Below are positions 44,058 through 52,407 of a stretch of DNA of 64,000 nucleotides, piece by piece. A program made the position numbers and the translations under genes. The DNA is from CAZGNZ01 sp964527215 (GTDB lineage Bacteria > Fidelibacterota > Marinisomatia > SCGC-AAA003-L08 > JACNLC01). Within the stretch, counting starts at the first letter, position 1. The number at the start of each line of letters is the position of its first letter. Location: contig CAZGNZ010000017.1 in assembly GCA_964527215.1 (NCBI GenBank), positions 24,759 through 88,758 on the forward strand, read 5' to 3'. The notes below the pieces were generated by a model. The model saw only the letters and a list, made by a program, of their open reading frames with translations. It had not been told where the DNA came from and made no database searches.

Positions 44058-45391
44058 GACTGTACCTCTGCATTCTCATGGGGCTCGGGACCTGCTTTAA
44101 TTTTATGATTCAGCTGAAACAGGAAAATAAACAGCAGCACCAGGTATATCACAGTAAAAAGGATCAGGGATGTCAGAACCTGTCCGGCAGTTACCACTTC
44201 AGAAAGTCCGTCTCGTGTCCTGAGCAGTCCGTAAACCACCCACGGCTGCCGGCCAACCTCTGCTGTAAACCAGCCAAGCTGATTGGCGGCATGCGGACCC
44301 AGCACGGAAAATACCAGAATCCACAGAAACCACCGCTGACGCTCCAGCTTATTCAGAAGAAGCAGCAGAATTCCCAAAATGCTGACCGCGATCAACCCCA
44401 TTCCGATGGTTACCATAAGGTGGTAAAACTGGAAAGTGGCATTTACCGGAGGATGGTCCTCCTTTGGGAACCGGTCCAGCCCGTCCAATTCGGCACTCGT
44501 ATCGCCATAAAGCAGCCAGCTGAGCATCCCGGGCAACTTGATGCCGGTGGTTTTTCCACTTTCTTCATCCACCCACCCCAACAGATATAGATCGCCGGGA
44601 CCTGTTTCGTAATGACCCTCCATGGAAGCCATTTTGGTCGGCTGATACTCGCTGACCAAAACGGCACTGGAATGTCCGGTTACCAGCTGACCCAGGGAGG
44701 CAATCACAGCCAGAATCAGTCCGATTTTCAACGATGCCCGGGAAAAATCCAGGTATTTCTTTTTCAGGAGATAAAAAGCCGACACGCTGATTACCAGAAA
44801 AGCGCCGGCTTGCCAGGCCCCCATGATGGTGTGACTCAGGCGGTCAATCGTGGAGGGATTAAACACCATCTCCCAAAAATCAGTGATTTCGGCTCTTGTT
44901 CGCAGTCCTTCTGTGACGATATGGTAGCCTGCGGGGGTCTGCTGCCATGAATTGGCAACAATGATCCAGACTGCGCTGAAATGCGCACCCAGACATACCA
45001 TGATCGTGGACAGAAAATGGGTTCTGGGCTTCACTTTGTCCCATCCAAACAGCAGCAGGGCCAGGAAACCGGATTCAAGGAAAAAGGCAAACACGCCTTC
45101 TGCCGCCAGAGCGCTGCCGAAAATATCCCCTACATACCGGGAATAGGAGGCCCAGTTGGTGCCGAACTCGAATTCCATCACGATCCCGGTGGCCACCCCA
45201 ATGGCAAATGTAAGTCCAAAAATCTTCACCCAGAACCGGGTCATTTTTTCAAAAAGCGGATTCTTGGTTTTTAGATACAGTCCTTCCATTACTACCAGGA
45301 TCAGACCCAGTCCGATACTCATAGGCGGATAAATATAATGAAAACCAATGGTCACTGCAAACTGCACCCTGGAAAGCCACAGTAAATCCAT
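44054..45391 (-). CDS. cydA: Cytochrome bd oxidase subunit I
   Basis: The 445-aa subunit carries all three hemes. Ligands and key residues are visible: His18 ('FHYIYPP'), His187 ('RLSHTIMGAW'), the Q-loop 'QPTKMASMEG' (Lys253, Glu258) for quinol binding, and 'GRQPW' (380-384). The Q-loop is the short form without the C-terminal insertion found in E. coli CydA. GAGGAG precedes the ATG. It leads the cydAB pair; no cydX or cydCD is seen nearby. High O2 affinity suits growth at low oxygen. Confidence 0.96.
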   Translation of the reverse strand: MDLLWLSRVQFAVTIGFHYIYPPMSIGLGLILVVMEGLYLKTKNPLFEKMTRFWVKIFGLTFAIGVATGIVMEFEFGTNWASYSRYVGDIFGSALAAEGVFAFFLESGFLALLLFGWDKVKPRTHFLSTIMVCLGAHFSAVWIIVANSWQQTPAGYHIVTEGLRTRAEITDFWEMVFNPSTIDRLSHTIMGAWQAGAFLVISVSAFYLLKKKYLDFSRASLKIGLILAVIASLGQLVTGHSSAVLVSEYQPTKMASMEGHYETGPGDLYLLGWVDEESGKTTGIKLPGMLSWLLYGDTSAELDGLDRFPKEDHPPVNATFQFYHLMVTIGMGLIAVSILGILLLLLNKLERQRWFLWILVFSVLGPHAANQLGWFTAEVGRQPWVVYGLLRTRDGLSEVVTAGQVLTSLILFTVIYLVLLFIFLFQLNHKIKAGPEPHENAEVQS

Positions 45392-45467
45392 ATATTTACT
45401 CCTCAGTATTGACTGATAAGTTACATTCTCTATATTCTATTTTCATTTAAACATTGGAATAAAAGCA

Positions 45468-45501
45468 AATAACCCCGGTAACAGATGTATCCGGGGTTAT
45501 T
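45468..45501 (-). terminator. Rho-independent terminator after the superoxide dismutase gene
   Basis: Perfect 11-bp stem AATAACCCCGG / CCGGGGTTATT (45468-45478 and 45491-45501) with a 12-nt loop lies just after the sod stop on the minus strand. It separates sod from cydAB. The trailing run is short (ATTTGC on the minus strand). Confidence 0.8.
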
Positions 45502-45520
45502 CTTGGAGGAGTGAAAAAAT

Positions 45521-46096
45521 CTATAGTTGTGACTGAACGAAGTCCCAGTTAACGAGGTTCCAGAACGCCTCAACATACTGCGGTCTCGCGTTTCGATAAT
45601 CCACGTAATAGGCATGTTCCCATACGTCGCACGTCATTAGCGGAGTCAGACCTTCCGTGAGCGGGGTTCCGGCATTGGGAGTACTGGTGATTTCAAGTTT
45701 TCCGTCTTTGTTTTTAACCAGCCATGCCCAGCCGGATCCGAACGTTGTAATGGCTTTCTTGGTGAACTGCTCTTTAAAGTTTGAAAACGAACCAAAGGCT
45801 TCTTCAAGGGCTTCAGCCAGATCGCCTGCAGGTTCTCCTCCGCCATCAGGACTCAGGCACTGCCAGTAGAAGCTGTGATTCCAGACTTGAGCGGCATTGT
45901 TGAATATTCCTCCGTCCGCTTTCATAATTATGTCTTCCAGCGGCAGATCTTCAAATTCCGTTCCGGGAATAAGATTATTTAAGTTGGTGACATACGCCTG
46001 GTGATGTTTGCCATAATGGTATTCCAGGGTTTCCTTGGATACGTGCGGCTGCAGTGCATCCATTGCGAACGGCAGTTCCGGTAATTGATGTTTCAT
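45521..46096 (-). CDS. sodB: Superoxide dismutase, Fe-type
   Basis: The 191-aa enzyme converts superoxide to O2 and H2O2. Metal ligands are His27 ('YHYGKHHQAYV'), His74 ('QVWNHSFYW'), and Asp/His in 'DVWEHAYYVDYRN' (near 157 and 161). Gln70 in 'AAQVWNH' is the residue position used by Fe-type enzymes, where Mn-types use Gly here and Gln later. I chose ATG at 46096 because AGGGAG sits just upstream; an in-frame GTG at 46108 lacks one. A consensus TATAAT promoter precedes it. No signal peptide, so cytoplasmic. Confidence 0.95.
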   Translation of the reverse strand: MKHQLPELPFAMDALQPHVSKETLEYHYGKHHQAYVTNLNNLIPGTEFEDLPLEDIIMKADGGIFNNAAQVWNHSFYWQCLSPDGGGEPAGDLAEALEEAFGSFSNFKEQFTKKAITTFGSGWAWLVKNKDGKLEITSTPNAGTPLTEGLTPLMTCDVWEHAYYVDYRNARPQYVEAFWNLVNWDFVQSQL

Positions 46097-46117
46097 ATGC
46101 TCCCTCACTGATTAAGT

Positions 46118-46153
46118 GTTATTTATTATAGTTCTGCAAAATGTGAATTTCAG
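46118..46153 (-). promoter_or_regulatory. Sigma70-type promoter of sodB
   Basis: On the minus strand TATAAT (46130-46125) is preceded after 17 bp by CTGAAA (46153-46148). This predicts a transcript starting near 46118, about 22 nt before the sodB ATG. A Fur-box-like 15-mer, TGAGAACGATTAATA (46178-46192), lies about 25 bp upstream of the -35. Confidence 0.6.
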
Positions 46154-46231
46154 TGGAATGCATTTCCGGATTTTCAATGAGAACGATTAATAAAATCATC
46201 CATTTTGCAGTGCCACAATATATGAACCGGT

Positions 46232-46879
46232 TTACAGTTTTCCAGCATTATCTTTCAGGTATTCTGTCACACCGTCCAGCGATCCTTCCATCCCGGCATC
46301 ACCTTCTTTCCATCCTGCGGGGCAGACTTGTCCGTTTTTCTGGAAGAAATTCAGGGCATCCACCATCCGAATCATTTCATCCACATTCCGGCCCAGATCA
46401 AGGTTGTTGATGACAGAATGGGCGATACTGCCTTCCTCGTCAATGAGAAACGAAGCTCTCAGCGCTACACCGCCGCCCACAGTGGTTTCGTATTCCTCGC
46501 CGTCCGTGGTAATCACTGTCGCCGGTTCCGCTCCGACAAGCACATCAAAATTCCGGGCGATTGATTTATCCAAATCCGCAATCAGCGGAAACTGAATGTT
46601 GCCAATACCACCATGATCGGTATCGGTGTTTTTATAAGCCCAATGCGTAAAGTGACTGTCCACGGAGCAGCCCAGTACTTCCACACCGCGTTTGTGAAAT
46701 TCTTCCAGACGATGTTCAAATGCCAGAATTTCAGTGGGACATACAAAAGTAAAATCAAGAGGATAGAAAAACAGGACCACTTTCTTTCCGCGGTAATCTG
46801 AAAGCGCAATCTCTTTAAAAGTGTTGTCCGGCATAATTGCAGTTGCCTTGAAATCCGGGGCCTGTTGAGTTACTAACAT
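46232..46879 (-). CDS. 2-Cys peroxiredoxin (AhpC/Prx1 type)
   Basis: The 215-aa enzyme reduces H2O2 and organic peroxides. Peroxidatic Cys47 is in 'DFTFVCPTE' and resolving Cys186 in 'GQVCPAGWK'. Extended C-terminus and 'GGLG'-type region ('GGIGNIQFPL') fit the typical 2-Cys Prx1/AhpC class. It lies 14 bp after the PerR-like regulator gene on the same strand, so the regulator probably controls both. The electron donor (thioredoxin or AhpF) is not encoded nearby. Confidence 0.94.
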   Translation of the reverse strand: MLVTQQAPDFKATAIMPDNTFKEIALSDYRGKKVVLFFYPLDFTFVCPTEILAFEHRLEEFHKRGVEVLGCSVDSHFTHWAYKNTDTDHGGIGNIQFPLIADLDKSIARNFDVLVGAEPATVITTDGEEYETTVGGGVALRASFLIDEEGSIAHSVINNLDLGRNVDEMIRMVDALNFFQKNGQVCPAGWKEGDAGMEGSLDGVTEYLKDNAGKL

Positions 46880-46893
46880 TTTTTTCTCCTCAT

Positions 46894-47277
46894 TTATTCT
46901 TCATTATAGGTTTCCAGACAATTTTGACATATACCGGTCAGACGGAGTTCGTATCCGGTTATCTTATGTCCCATTTTTTTTTCAATTGACTGTACAAAAT
47001 CTAGCACAGGCAGAGACAGATCATAAATCTGCTGACAGCTGTCACAGAGAAAATGCTGATGATCGGAAAGGTCTGAATCAAAACGCAGGACTCCCTTGTC
47101 CCGAATGGTCTGAATCAGATGATGTGCTTCCAGCTGTTTCAGGTTGCGGTACACGGTTCCCAGACTGATATTGGGGATATCTTCCTGTACCATTTTGTAT
47201 ACATCCATCGCAGTGGGGTGATTATGCACCGATCTTATTTTTTCCAGAATAACTTGTCTTTGTCTGCTGTATCTCAT
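46894..47277 (-). CDS. Fur-family transcriptional regulator, PerR-like
   Basis: The 127-aa protein has an N-terminal winged helix ('SLGTVYRNLKQLEAHHLI', core 'GTVYRNLKQLE') and a C-terminal dimer domain with structural zinc site Cys78/Cys81 and Cys117/Cys120. 'HPTAMDVY' (His20) and 'FDSDLSDHQHF' (Asp/His cluster 67-75) match the PerR sensing site, where metal-catalysed His oxidation reports H2O2. Its position in one unit with peroxiredoxin supports PerR over Fur, but a Fur or Zur role is not excluded, since znuABC lies next door. Confidence 0.85.
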   Translation of the reverse strand: MRYSRQRQVILEKIRSVHNHPTAMDVYKMVQEDIPNISLGTVYRNLKQLEAHHLIQTIRDKGVLRFDSDLSDHQHFLCDSCQQIYDLSLPVLDFVQSIEKKMGHKITGYELRLTGICQNCLETYNEE

Positions 47278-47464
47278 CGTTAACCAATCTCTCTTAGTAG
47301 TAACTATTCCTACTTATCAAACTTACACCGATTATATCCGACCATGCAAGTCTTATTTAATTTTTTTCTGAAATTCTTTCCCGTGATCGTTTGGCGGCTG
47401 GCGGTCAGCTCTCAACAATAACGCTGCCGTTCATACGGGCGATTCTTGTATTTAACAGACCTAA
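47278..47464. promoter_or_regulatory. Upstream region of perR-prx with operator-like dyad
   Basis: On the minus strand a TATAAT hexamer lies at 47336-47331 with a weak TTAAAT -35 18 bp upstream. Between it and the perR ATG is the dyad TTAGTAG-(9)-CTACTTA (47294-47316), 6 of 7 positions symmetric, a plausible autoregulatory operator. The rest up to the mobile element shows nothing recognisable. Confidence 0.4.
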
Positions 47465-47775
47465 CCCGAATATTTCATGAGAATACCTATGCGTAAAATG
47501 CTTCGCATTTTACGGACGATGACGGATATGCTCAATTCTACAGCGTCCGTCAGGAAACGGATTTTCAATTATAATCGAAAAATGTTCTCAACGTACTGTC
47601 CAGTACGATTTCACTCATTTTTCTTCATATGCCTTGGTGATTGAGAACCCATGGGTTCTTTAACGGAAAAAGCGTCATTGACAGTCAGCACTAAATTGTG
47701 TTGAATTTTTGCTTTTTCCGCATCAATACATTTTCATCATCTCATCACGAAGTCTCATGAAATATCCGGACTAAG
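47461..47775 (+). mobile_element. MITE-like element, copy B (307 bp) with CTAA target duplication
   Basis: The body is 47465-47771, bounded by CCCGAATATTTCATGAGA and its inverted copy (16 of 18 match) and flanked by CTAA on both sides (47461-47464, 47772-47775). Inside are a 10-bp hairpin CGTAAAATGC-TTC-GCATTTTACG, the 62-nt shared core (47575-47636), the palindrome GAACCCATGGGTTC, and a long-range pair CGGAAAAAGC / GCTTTTTCCG. It sits between perR and the 3' end of the znu genes. No coding capacity or transposase. Confidence 0.88.
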
Positions 47776-47897
47776 CGGGTGGTGTTTTTTACTGATTGCG
47801 CTGGGGAAGAATGATATGTATATAATGCAAATTCAGGTCATTGCCAGATTTACTTCTGGGGCCGGATGAAAATGATATTCCGCGTCTGGGTTACGGT

Positions 47898-48746
47898 TCA
47901 GGCAGAGATCCCGGTGATTCGGCGGCGTATTTCCTGCCCCCCCCACACCAGAACAAACACAATGGTTGCCGTGAGTACAATGGCTGCTCCGGACGAGATG
48001 GCTGCATAATAGGAAATGTAGAGACCGGAGAGACCCGAAAGGATCGCAATTACGGCTCCAAGCGCCATCATTTGCCATAGTTTCTGTGTCAGCAGATAGG
48101 CTGTTGCTGCCGGTGTAATGAGCAGTGCGGCCATCAGGGCAATTCCCACACACTGCAGGGACACGACGATCACTGCAGCCAGCATCAGAAACATCAGATT
48201 ATTGAGCATTCGGACTGGAAGACGGAGGGTGCCGGCCAGGATTGGGTCAAATGCCAGAACCATGAACTCTTTGTAGAAGATAATATTGAGGACCGTCAGG
48301 ATTACCCCGAAAACAGACATGACCACCAAATCGTTGTTCGAAACGGCTAAAATATTTCCAAAGAGAAAGTGGGTGAGGTCGGCGGCATAATCACGTACAC
48401 TGGATATCAGGGCAATTCCCAATGCAAACATTCCGGCAAAGACAATTCCGGTGGCGGTATCTTCTTTTACTCGTGAATTCTGACTGATATTGCCAATTCC
48501 CATTGCGGTTATCACGGCCGCTCCCAGCGCCCACCAGAAAACAGCTTTGCGGCTGCCCCCGCTGGTCAGATATCCCACAGCCACTCCCGGAAGGATGGAA
48601 TGGGCCACGGCACTCCCCAGAAATGCCATACCCCGTAAAACCAGGTAAGCCCCCATCGGGGCGCAGATGATACCCATTAATGCCGCTGCAATAAAACCTC
48701 TGTTCATAAACGGATACTGCAGTGGGGCTGTTATTAAATCAATCAT
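47898..48746 (-). CDS. znuB: Metal ABC transporter permease (ZnuB/MntB type)
   Basis: The 282-aa inner-membrane protein has about eight to nine transmembrane helices. 'MNRGFIAAALMGIICAPMGAYLVLRGMAFLGSAVAHSILPG' contains the family signature, core 'LRGMAFLGSAVAHSILPG' (near 37-54). It pairs with the ATPase gene just upstream (8-bp overlap). The transported ion is zinc or manganese; the His-rich binding protein in the same operon favours zinc. Confidence 0.92.
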   Translation of the reverse strand: MIDLITAPLQYPFMNRGFIAAALMGIICAPMGAYLVLRGMAFLGSAVAHSILPGVAVGYLTSGGSRKAVFWWALGAAVITAMGIGNISQNSRVKEDTATGIVFAGMFALGIALISSVRDYAADLTHFLFGNILAVSNNDLVVMSVFGVILTVLNIIFYKEFMVLAFDPILAGTLRLPVRMLNNLMFLMLAAVIVVSLQCVGIALMAALLITPAATAYLLTQKLWQMMALGAVIAILSGLSGLYISYYAAISSGAAIVLTATIVFVLVWGGQEIRRRITGISA

Positions 48747-49563
48747 CGCCGTTTCCGTTTATTTTGCAGCACATATCGCTCACCGCCAAACGGACATCCC
48801 CTCTGCTTGAAAAGTGGAGATGACTGTGAAATGCTTCTGCCAGGTTTTCCGGGGTCAGCACTTCAGCCGGCGGCCCTACACTTACCACTTTATGGTTCAG
48901 CAGGACTACCTTTTCGAACCATTCCCGGGTGATGTTCAAATCATGCAGAGAAACAAGAACCGTGATTTCAGACCCAAGTTGATGCATAATATCCAGAATA
49001 CGACGCTGACTGGGAGTATCCAGCCCCGCCATGGGTTCGTCCAGAAGCAGCATTTCCGCTTCCTGTGCGAGCGCTCGTGCAATAAACACCCGCTGCTGCT
49101 GACCGCCGCTGAGCTGCTGTATCCGTCGATTCGCCAGATGCTTCAGCCCCACGGTATCCAAAGCTGCATCCACCCGCCTGCGGTCTTCTTTCCCCGGCCA
49201 TCGTCCAACTCCAAGCCGCCGCGTGCGGCCCATCATCACCGCATCGGCCACTGTTGCGGGGAACTGCCAGTCCACCTGACTGCGTTGGGGCACATAACCA
49301 ATGCATATATGTCCGCGGGGTTCACTGCCATATACCCGCACTCTTCCGGATGTGGGTTCCATCAGTCCGCAGATGATTTTGAACAAAGTACTTTTCCCGG
49401 CCCCGTTGGGTCCAACCACTGCTATTTTTTCTCCTGCGGCAACATTCAGGGATGTGCTTTCCAGCGCAGCACCGGTTTCATAACGCAGGGATACTTCCTC
49501 CAACTCAAGCAGAGGACTGTTCGGTGCATGCGGTTCATGATGTTTTGAGAAAAGTGAAATCAC
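48739..49563 (-). CDS. znuC: Metal ABC transporter ATP-binding protein
   Basis: The 274-aa cytoplasmic ATPase has Walker A 'GPNGAGKST' (near 51-59), Q-loop 'PQRSQVDW', signature 'LSGGQQQRV' (near 150) and Walker B 'MLLLDEPMAGLD' (near 170). It starts with GTG at 49563, 3 bp after the binding-protein stop, and overlaps the permease by 8 bp. It powers metal import through the adjacent permease. Confidence 0.94.
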   Translation of the reverse strand: MISLFSKHHEPHAPNSPLLELEEVSLRYETGAALESTSLNVAAGEKIAVVGPNGAGKSTLFKIICGLMEPTSGRVRVYGSEPRGHICIGYVPQRSQVDWQFPATVADAVMMGRTRRLGVGRWPGKEDRRRVDAALDTVGLKHLANRRIQQLSGGQQQRVFIARALAQEAEMLLLDEPMAGLDTPSQRRILDIMHQLGSEITVLVSLHDLNITREWFEKVVLLNHKVVSVGPPAEVLTPENLAEAFHSHLHFSSRGDVRLAVSDMCCKINGNGDD

Positions 49564-49566
49564 GGC

Positions 49567-50493
49567 CTACTGTCCCAGGGCGTCAGCCAGGCGGCTGATA
49601 TTGGTTTTCATATATCCCAAATAGGTGCCGGCCGGTCCGCCTTCGGGACCCAGCCCGCCGGTGTAGACTTTCACCAGATCAAGATCAAGGTCTTCTGCCA
49701 ACTGCCCGGCAAGAACCAAATCACTCCCGATGCCCACTACCAATGCAGGAACACCATGTTTTTTGATATCCTCCTGCAGATCCGCCAGTTCTTTTGCCGA
49801 TGGTTCTGCCAGGGAACTGAATCCGGGAAGGATGGCATTCATATCATCAAATTGATACCGCCGGGCAAAATACCCGAACACCCGGTGATCCGCAACAATA
49901 CGACGGCGATGGTCCGGGATGCGTTCGACTTCCTGCCGTATCCACTCGTCCAGCGCAAGCAGTTCCGAATGCATGTGCTGCGCATTGGTCTGATACACGG
50001 TCTTATGCTGAGGATCCAGTCTCATCAGCTGTTCCGCAATGGGCCGCAGCCAGAATACCACCATGTTAGGATCCAGCCAGACATGAGGGTCAATATCATG
50101 ATGATGGTGATGTCCATGATCCGTTTCATGGACTGTCTGCATCCTGAGCAGAGGAACATTTTCCGAAAGATCAACGACCTGACCGCTGTATTGAGTGCTG
50201 GCCAGCATTTCCTCAAGAAAAAGTTCCAGACCAGCTCCGTTAATAAACAGCACATCCGACTCTGACAACCGGGCCAGATCACCAGGATGAGGCTGGAAGC
50301 CATGGGGTCCCACTTCTCTGGGGAGGAGCACATCTACCTGAAACTGATCACCGGCAACAGCCTGAACGATGTCACCCACGATACTTGTTGTGGCAAGCAG
50401 GACAGGGGACTGGTCAGGGTTGTTCTTGCTGCTGCAGCCGGTCAGCAGGATAAGGAATAGAATGATGAGTACTTGGGAAGGAATTGTTTTCAA
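49567..50493 (-). CDS. znuA: Zinc/manganese ABC transporter substrate-binding lipoprotein
   Basis: The 308-aa cluster A-I binding protein has a lipoprotein signal ending 'LILLTGC' (Cys20). Metal ligands are expected at His in 'REVGPHGFQPHPGD' (near 63), His in 'IDPHVWLDP' (near 140), His in 'VADHRVFGYF' (near 204) and Asp/Glu near 'GIGSDLV'. A His-rich loop 'DHGHHHHHDID' (near 127-137), common in zinc-specific ZnuA, precedes the second ligand. The start is TTG at 50493 by frame; no ATG fits. It is first in the znuA-znuC-znuB order. Confidence 0.9.
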   Translation of the reverse strand: MKTIPSQVLIILFLILLTGCSSKNNPDQSPVLLATTSIVGDIVQAVAGDQFQVDVLLPREVGPHGFQPHPGDLARLSESDVLFINGAGLELFLEEMLASTQYSGQVVDLSENVPLLRMQTVHETDHGHHHHHDIDPHVWLDPNMVVFWLRPIAEQLMRLDPQHKTVYQTNAQHMHSELLALDEWIRQEVERIPDHRRRIVADHRVFGYFARRYQFDDMNAILPGFSSLAEPSAKELADLQEDIKKHGVPALVVGIGSDLVLAGQLAEDLDLDLVKVYTGGLGPEGGPAGTYLGYMKTNISRLADALGQ

Positions 50494-50875
50494 TGTTATC
50501 CAAATATTAGAAGCCTGGGAAACGAAAAGTTGATTCAGGACATGATCCCGGCAATGGTACTGCGACAGCCTGAAATGAAAGTTCAGTCATTCAGAATATC
50601 CATACCGGTATTCCAGCAGGCACTTTATTGATTGACAGGATCAAACCGGCTTCCATTGACTGAATCCAGTCCTTGTCGAACGGGTAAATCTATATTTGTT
50701 ATATTTTCTGCACAAGTACCGTACCGGCTGTTTGAATGCAGTGTAATTTCTAATTGAATCCGATTTCCGCCAAAATTGTCTGATTCCACCAGAGACCGGA
50801 TTTACAGGTAAAAGAAATCTGCAGAAATAAAAAAGGCGGATATGACTCCGCCTTGATTTACCTTCTGTTTGATAA
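50494..50875. other. 382-bp intergenic region with terminator, upstream of znuA
   Basis: Apart from the terminator at 50826-50856 for the Spy-like gene, no gene was seen. It should contain the znuA promoter; I could not pick out a convincing Zur or Fur box by eye. Confidence 0.5.
50826..50856 (-). terminator. Rho-independent terminator after the Spy-like gene
   Basis: On the minus strand the perfect 8-bp stem AAGGCGGA / TCCGCCTT (50833-50840, 50847-50854) with a 6-nt loop is followed by TTTTTTATTT. It lies about 20 bp after the stop of the gene at 50876-51469. Confidence 0.88.
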
Positions 50876-51469
50876 TTATTTCCACCTGCGATGCAGCCGG
50901 TCACCGCCGCAGGGGCGGTTTGCGTCATCCTGACAGGGATTGTCATCCATTTTTTCATTTTGACAGGGCATACATCCATGTCTGAAATGCCCGCCCATCC
51001 CATGGCAGCAGTCCGGTCCGAAATAATCATCCGCGAAATTCATACACGGTCCGCCGTTCTTCATCCGGTGCGGTCCCCTTTCCCTGTGCATTTTCCGGTG
51101 TTCTTGCAGGAGTTCCTGCTGTTCATCGGTCAGGACATCTTTTACATCCAGCCCGTGATTGGTTTTCAAAATACGCAATTCCGCTTTTGCTTCACTTATC
51201 TTGCGGATTTGGGCATCGACTGCCTTCCGGTTCGGCGATTCCACCCCAAGCATTGCCTCCAGCTCCAGTTCGGCTTTCTTCAACCCTGCTCTCAGATCAA
51301 TCCGCTCCAATTCAAACGCATAATCCAAATCATCCATTTGCGCTCTTTGCTGATCAGACAGTTCCAGATCCGGGCATCCCTCTGGCTGGCATCTGCCGTG
51401 TCCGAAATGAGGCTGACTGAAAGCAAATGTGAGTCCTGCCAGAAACATAATCATCAGTGTTTTTTTCAT
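50876..51469 (-). CDS. Periplasmic Spy/CpxP/ZraP-like metal-responsive protein
   Basis: The 197-aa protein has a signal peptide ('KKTLMIMFLAGLTFAFS') and a helical, charged middle with an LTxxQ-type motif twice: 'LELSDQQRAQM' (near 36) and 'DVLTDEQQELLQEHR' (near 110), hallmarks of the Spy/CpxP heavy-metal-resistance superfamily. The last 60 residues are rich in His, Cys and Met ('CCHGMGGHFRHGCMPCQ'), so metal binding is likely. I chose ATG at 51469, with AAGGG 6 nt upstream; the earlier ATG at 51484 lacks one. It is divergent from the glycosylation operon. Confidence 0.82.
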   Translation of the reverse strand: MKKTLMIMFLAGLTFAFSQPHFGHGRCQPEGCPDLELSDQQRAQMDDLDYAFELERIDLRAGLKKAELELEAMLGVESPNRKAVDAQIRKISEAKAELRILKTNHGLDVKDVLTDEQQELLQEHRKMHRERGPHRMKNGGPCMNFADDYFGPDCCHGMGGHFRHGCMPCQNEKMDDNPCQDDANRPCGGDRLHRRWK

Positions 51470-51696
51470 TTTGATCCCTTTCATTCAATTTAATGCGGTG
51501 TTCAAATTCAACTGATAATAAGACACAGCCCAAGTTGAAATAATTCCACTTTCTTTCGAACTTTTTTACATCCCGGAAGAATCAGGAACCTTCTTTTCCG
51601 GAATGTATCTGGGCAGAGCAGGTGCGATGGGGTTTTTGAAGATCTGCGGAACGAGGAAAATTCTTAAATTAATAAATTGTTTTCGCTGGATATTTT

Positions 51697-52407
51697 ATGA
51701 TTCATTATTCAATCGTCATACCCGTATGCAATGAGCTGGAAAATCTTCCGAAGCTGCTTGAAGAGCTGGACCGTACCATCACTGGGGTCAGCAAAAATTT
51801 TGAGATAATTTTCATTGACGACTGCAGCAGTGACGGCAGTTTTGAATTTATTCTGAATGAGAAAAAAACCCGGCCGGAGCTTCGATATAGACGATTTGCC
51901 GAGAACAGGGGACAGTCAGCTGCACTGGCCGCTGGATTTGCAATTGCGGAGGGCGATTATGTTATAACCATGGATGCCGATCTCCAGAACGATCCTGCAG
52001 ACATTCCGAATATGCTGAAATATCTGCCCCGCTTTGATATGGTTACCGGCTGGCGGCAAACCCGCTGCGACTCACTGATAAAAAAACTGGATTCCAAAAT
52101 TGCCAATTTCATCCGGAATCGGCTGACAGGCGAAAATATCCATGACACGGGTTGTTCATTAAAAATAATGCGGACTGATATCCTGAGAAAAATCAAGATG
52201 TATCAGGGAATGCACCGCTTTCTGCCGACGCTGATGAAACTGCATGGGGCCTCAGTAAAAGAAGTCCCCGTCCGCCATCGCTACCGCCTTCATGGGAAAT
52301 CTAAATACGGAACCTGGAAACGGGCGGTCGGCGGGCTCAGAGATCTCCTGGCGATCCGCTGGATGAAGGATCGTCATATTCACTTTCAAATAGAGGATGA
52401 AAATTGA
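51697..52407 (+). CDS. Glycosyltransferase family 2 (polyprenyl-phosphate sugar transferase type)
   Basis: The 236-aa GT-A enzyme has 'SIVIPVCNELENLPKLLEELD' (core 'SIVIPVCNELENL') at the N-terminus, 'FIDDCSSDGS' and the metal-binding 'MDADLQNDP' (near 91-99). 'HRFLPTLMKLHGASVKEVPVRHR' (core 'KEVPVRHR') is typical of dolichyl/undecaprenyl-phosphate mannose or glucose synthases. It has no C-terminal membrane helices. It probably makes a lipid-linked sugar in the inner leaflet for use by the ArnT-like enzyme encoded two genes on; the stop overlaps the next start by 4 bp. Confidence 0.88.
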   Translation: MIHYSIVIPVCNELENLPKLLEELDRTITGVSKNFEIIFIDDCSSDGSFEFILNEKKTRPELRYRRFAENRGQSAALAAGFAIAEGDYVITMDADLQNDPADIPNMLKYLPRFDMVTGWRQTRCDSLIKKLDSKIANFIRNRLTGENIHDTGCSLKIMRTDILRKIKMYQGMHRFLPTLMKLHGASVKEVPVRHRYRLHGKSKYGTWKRAVGGLRDLLAIRWMKDRHIHFQIEDEN

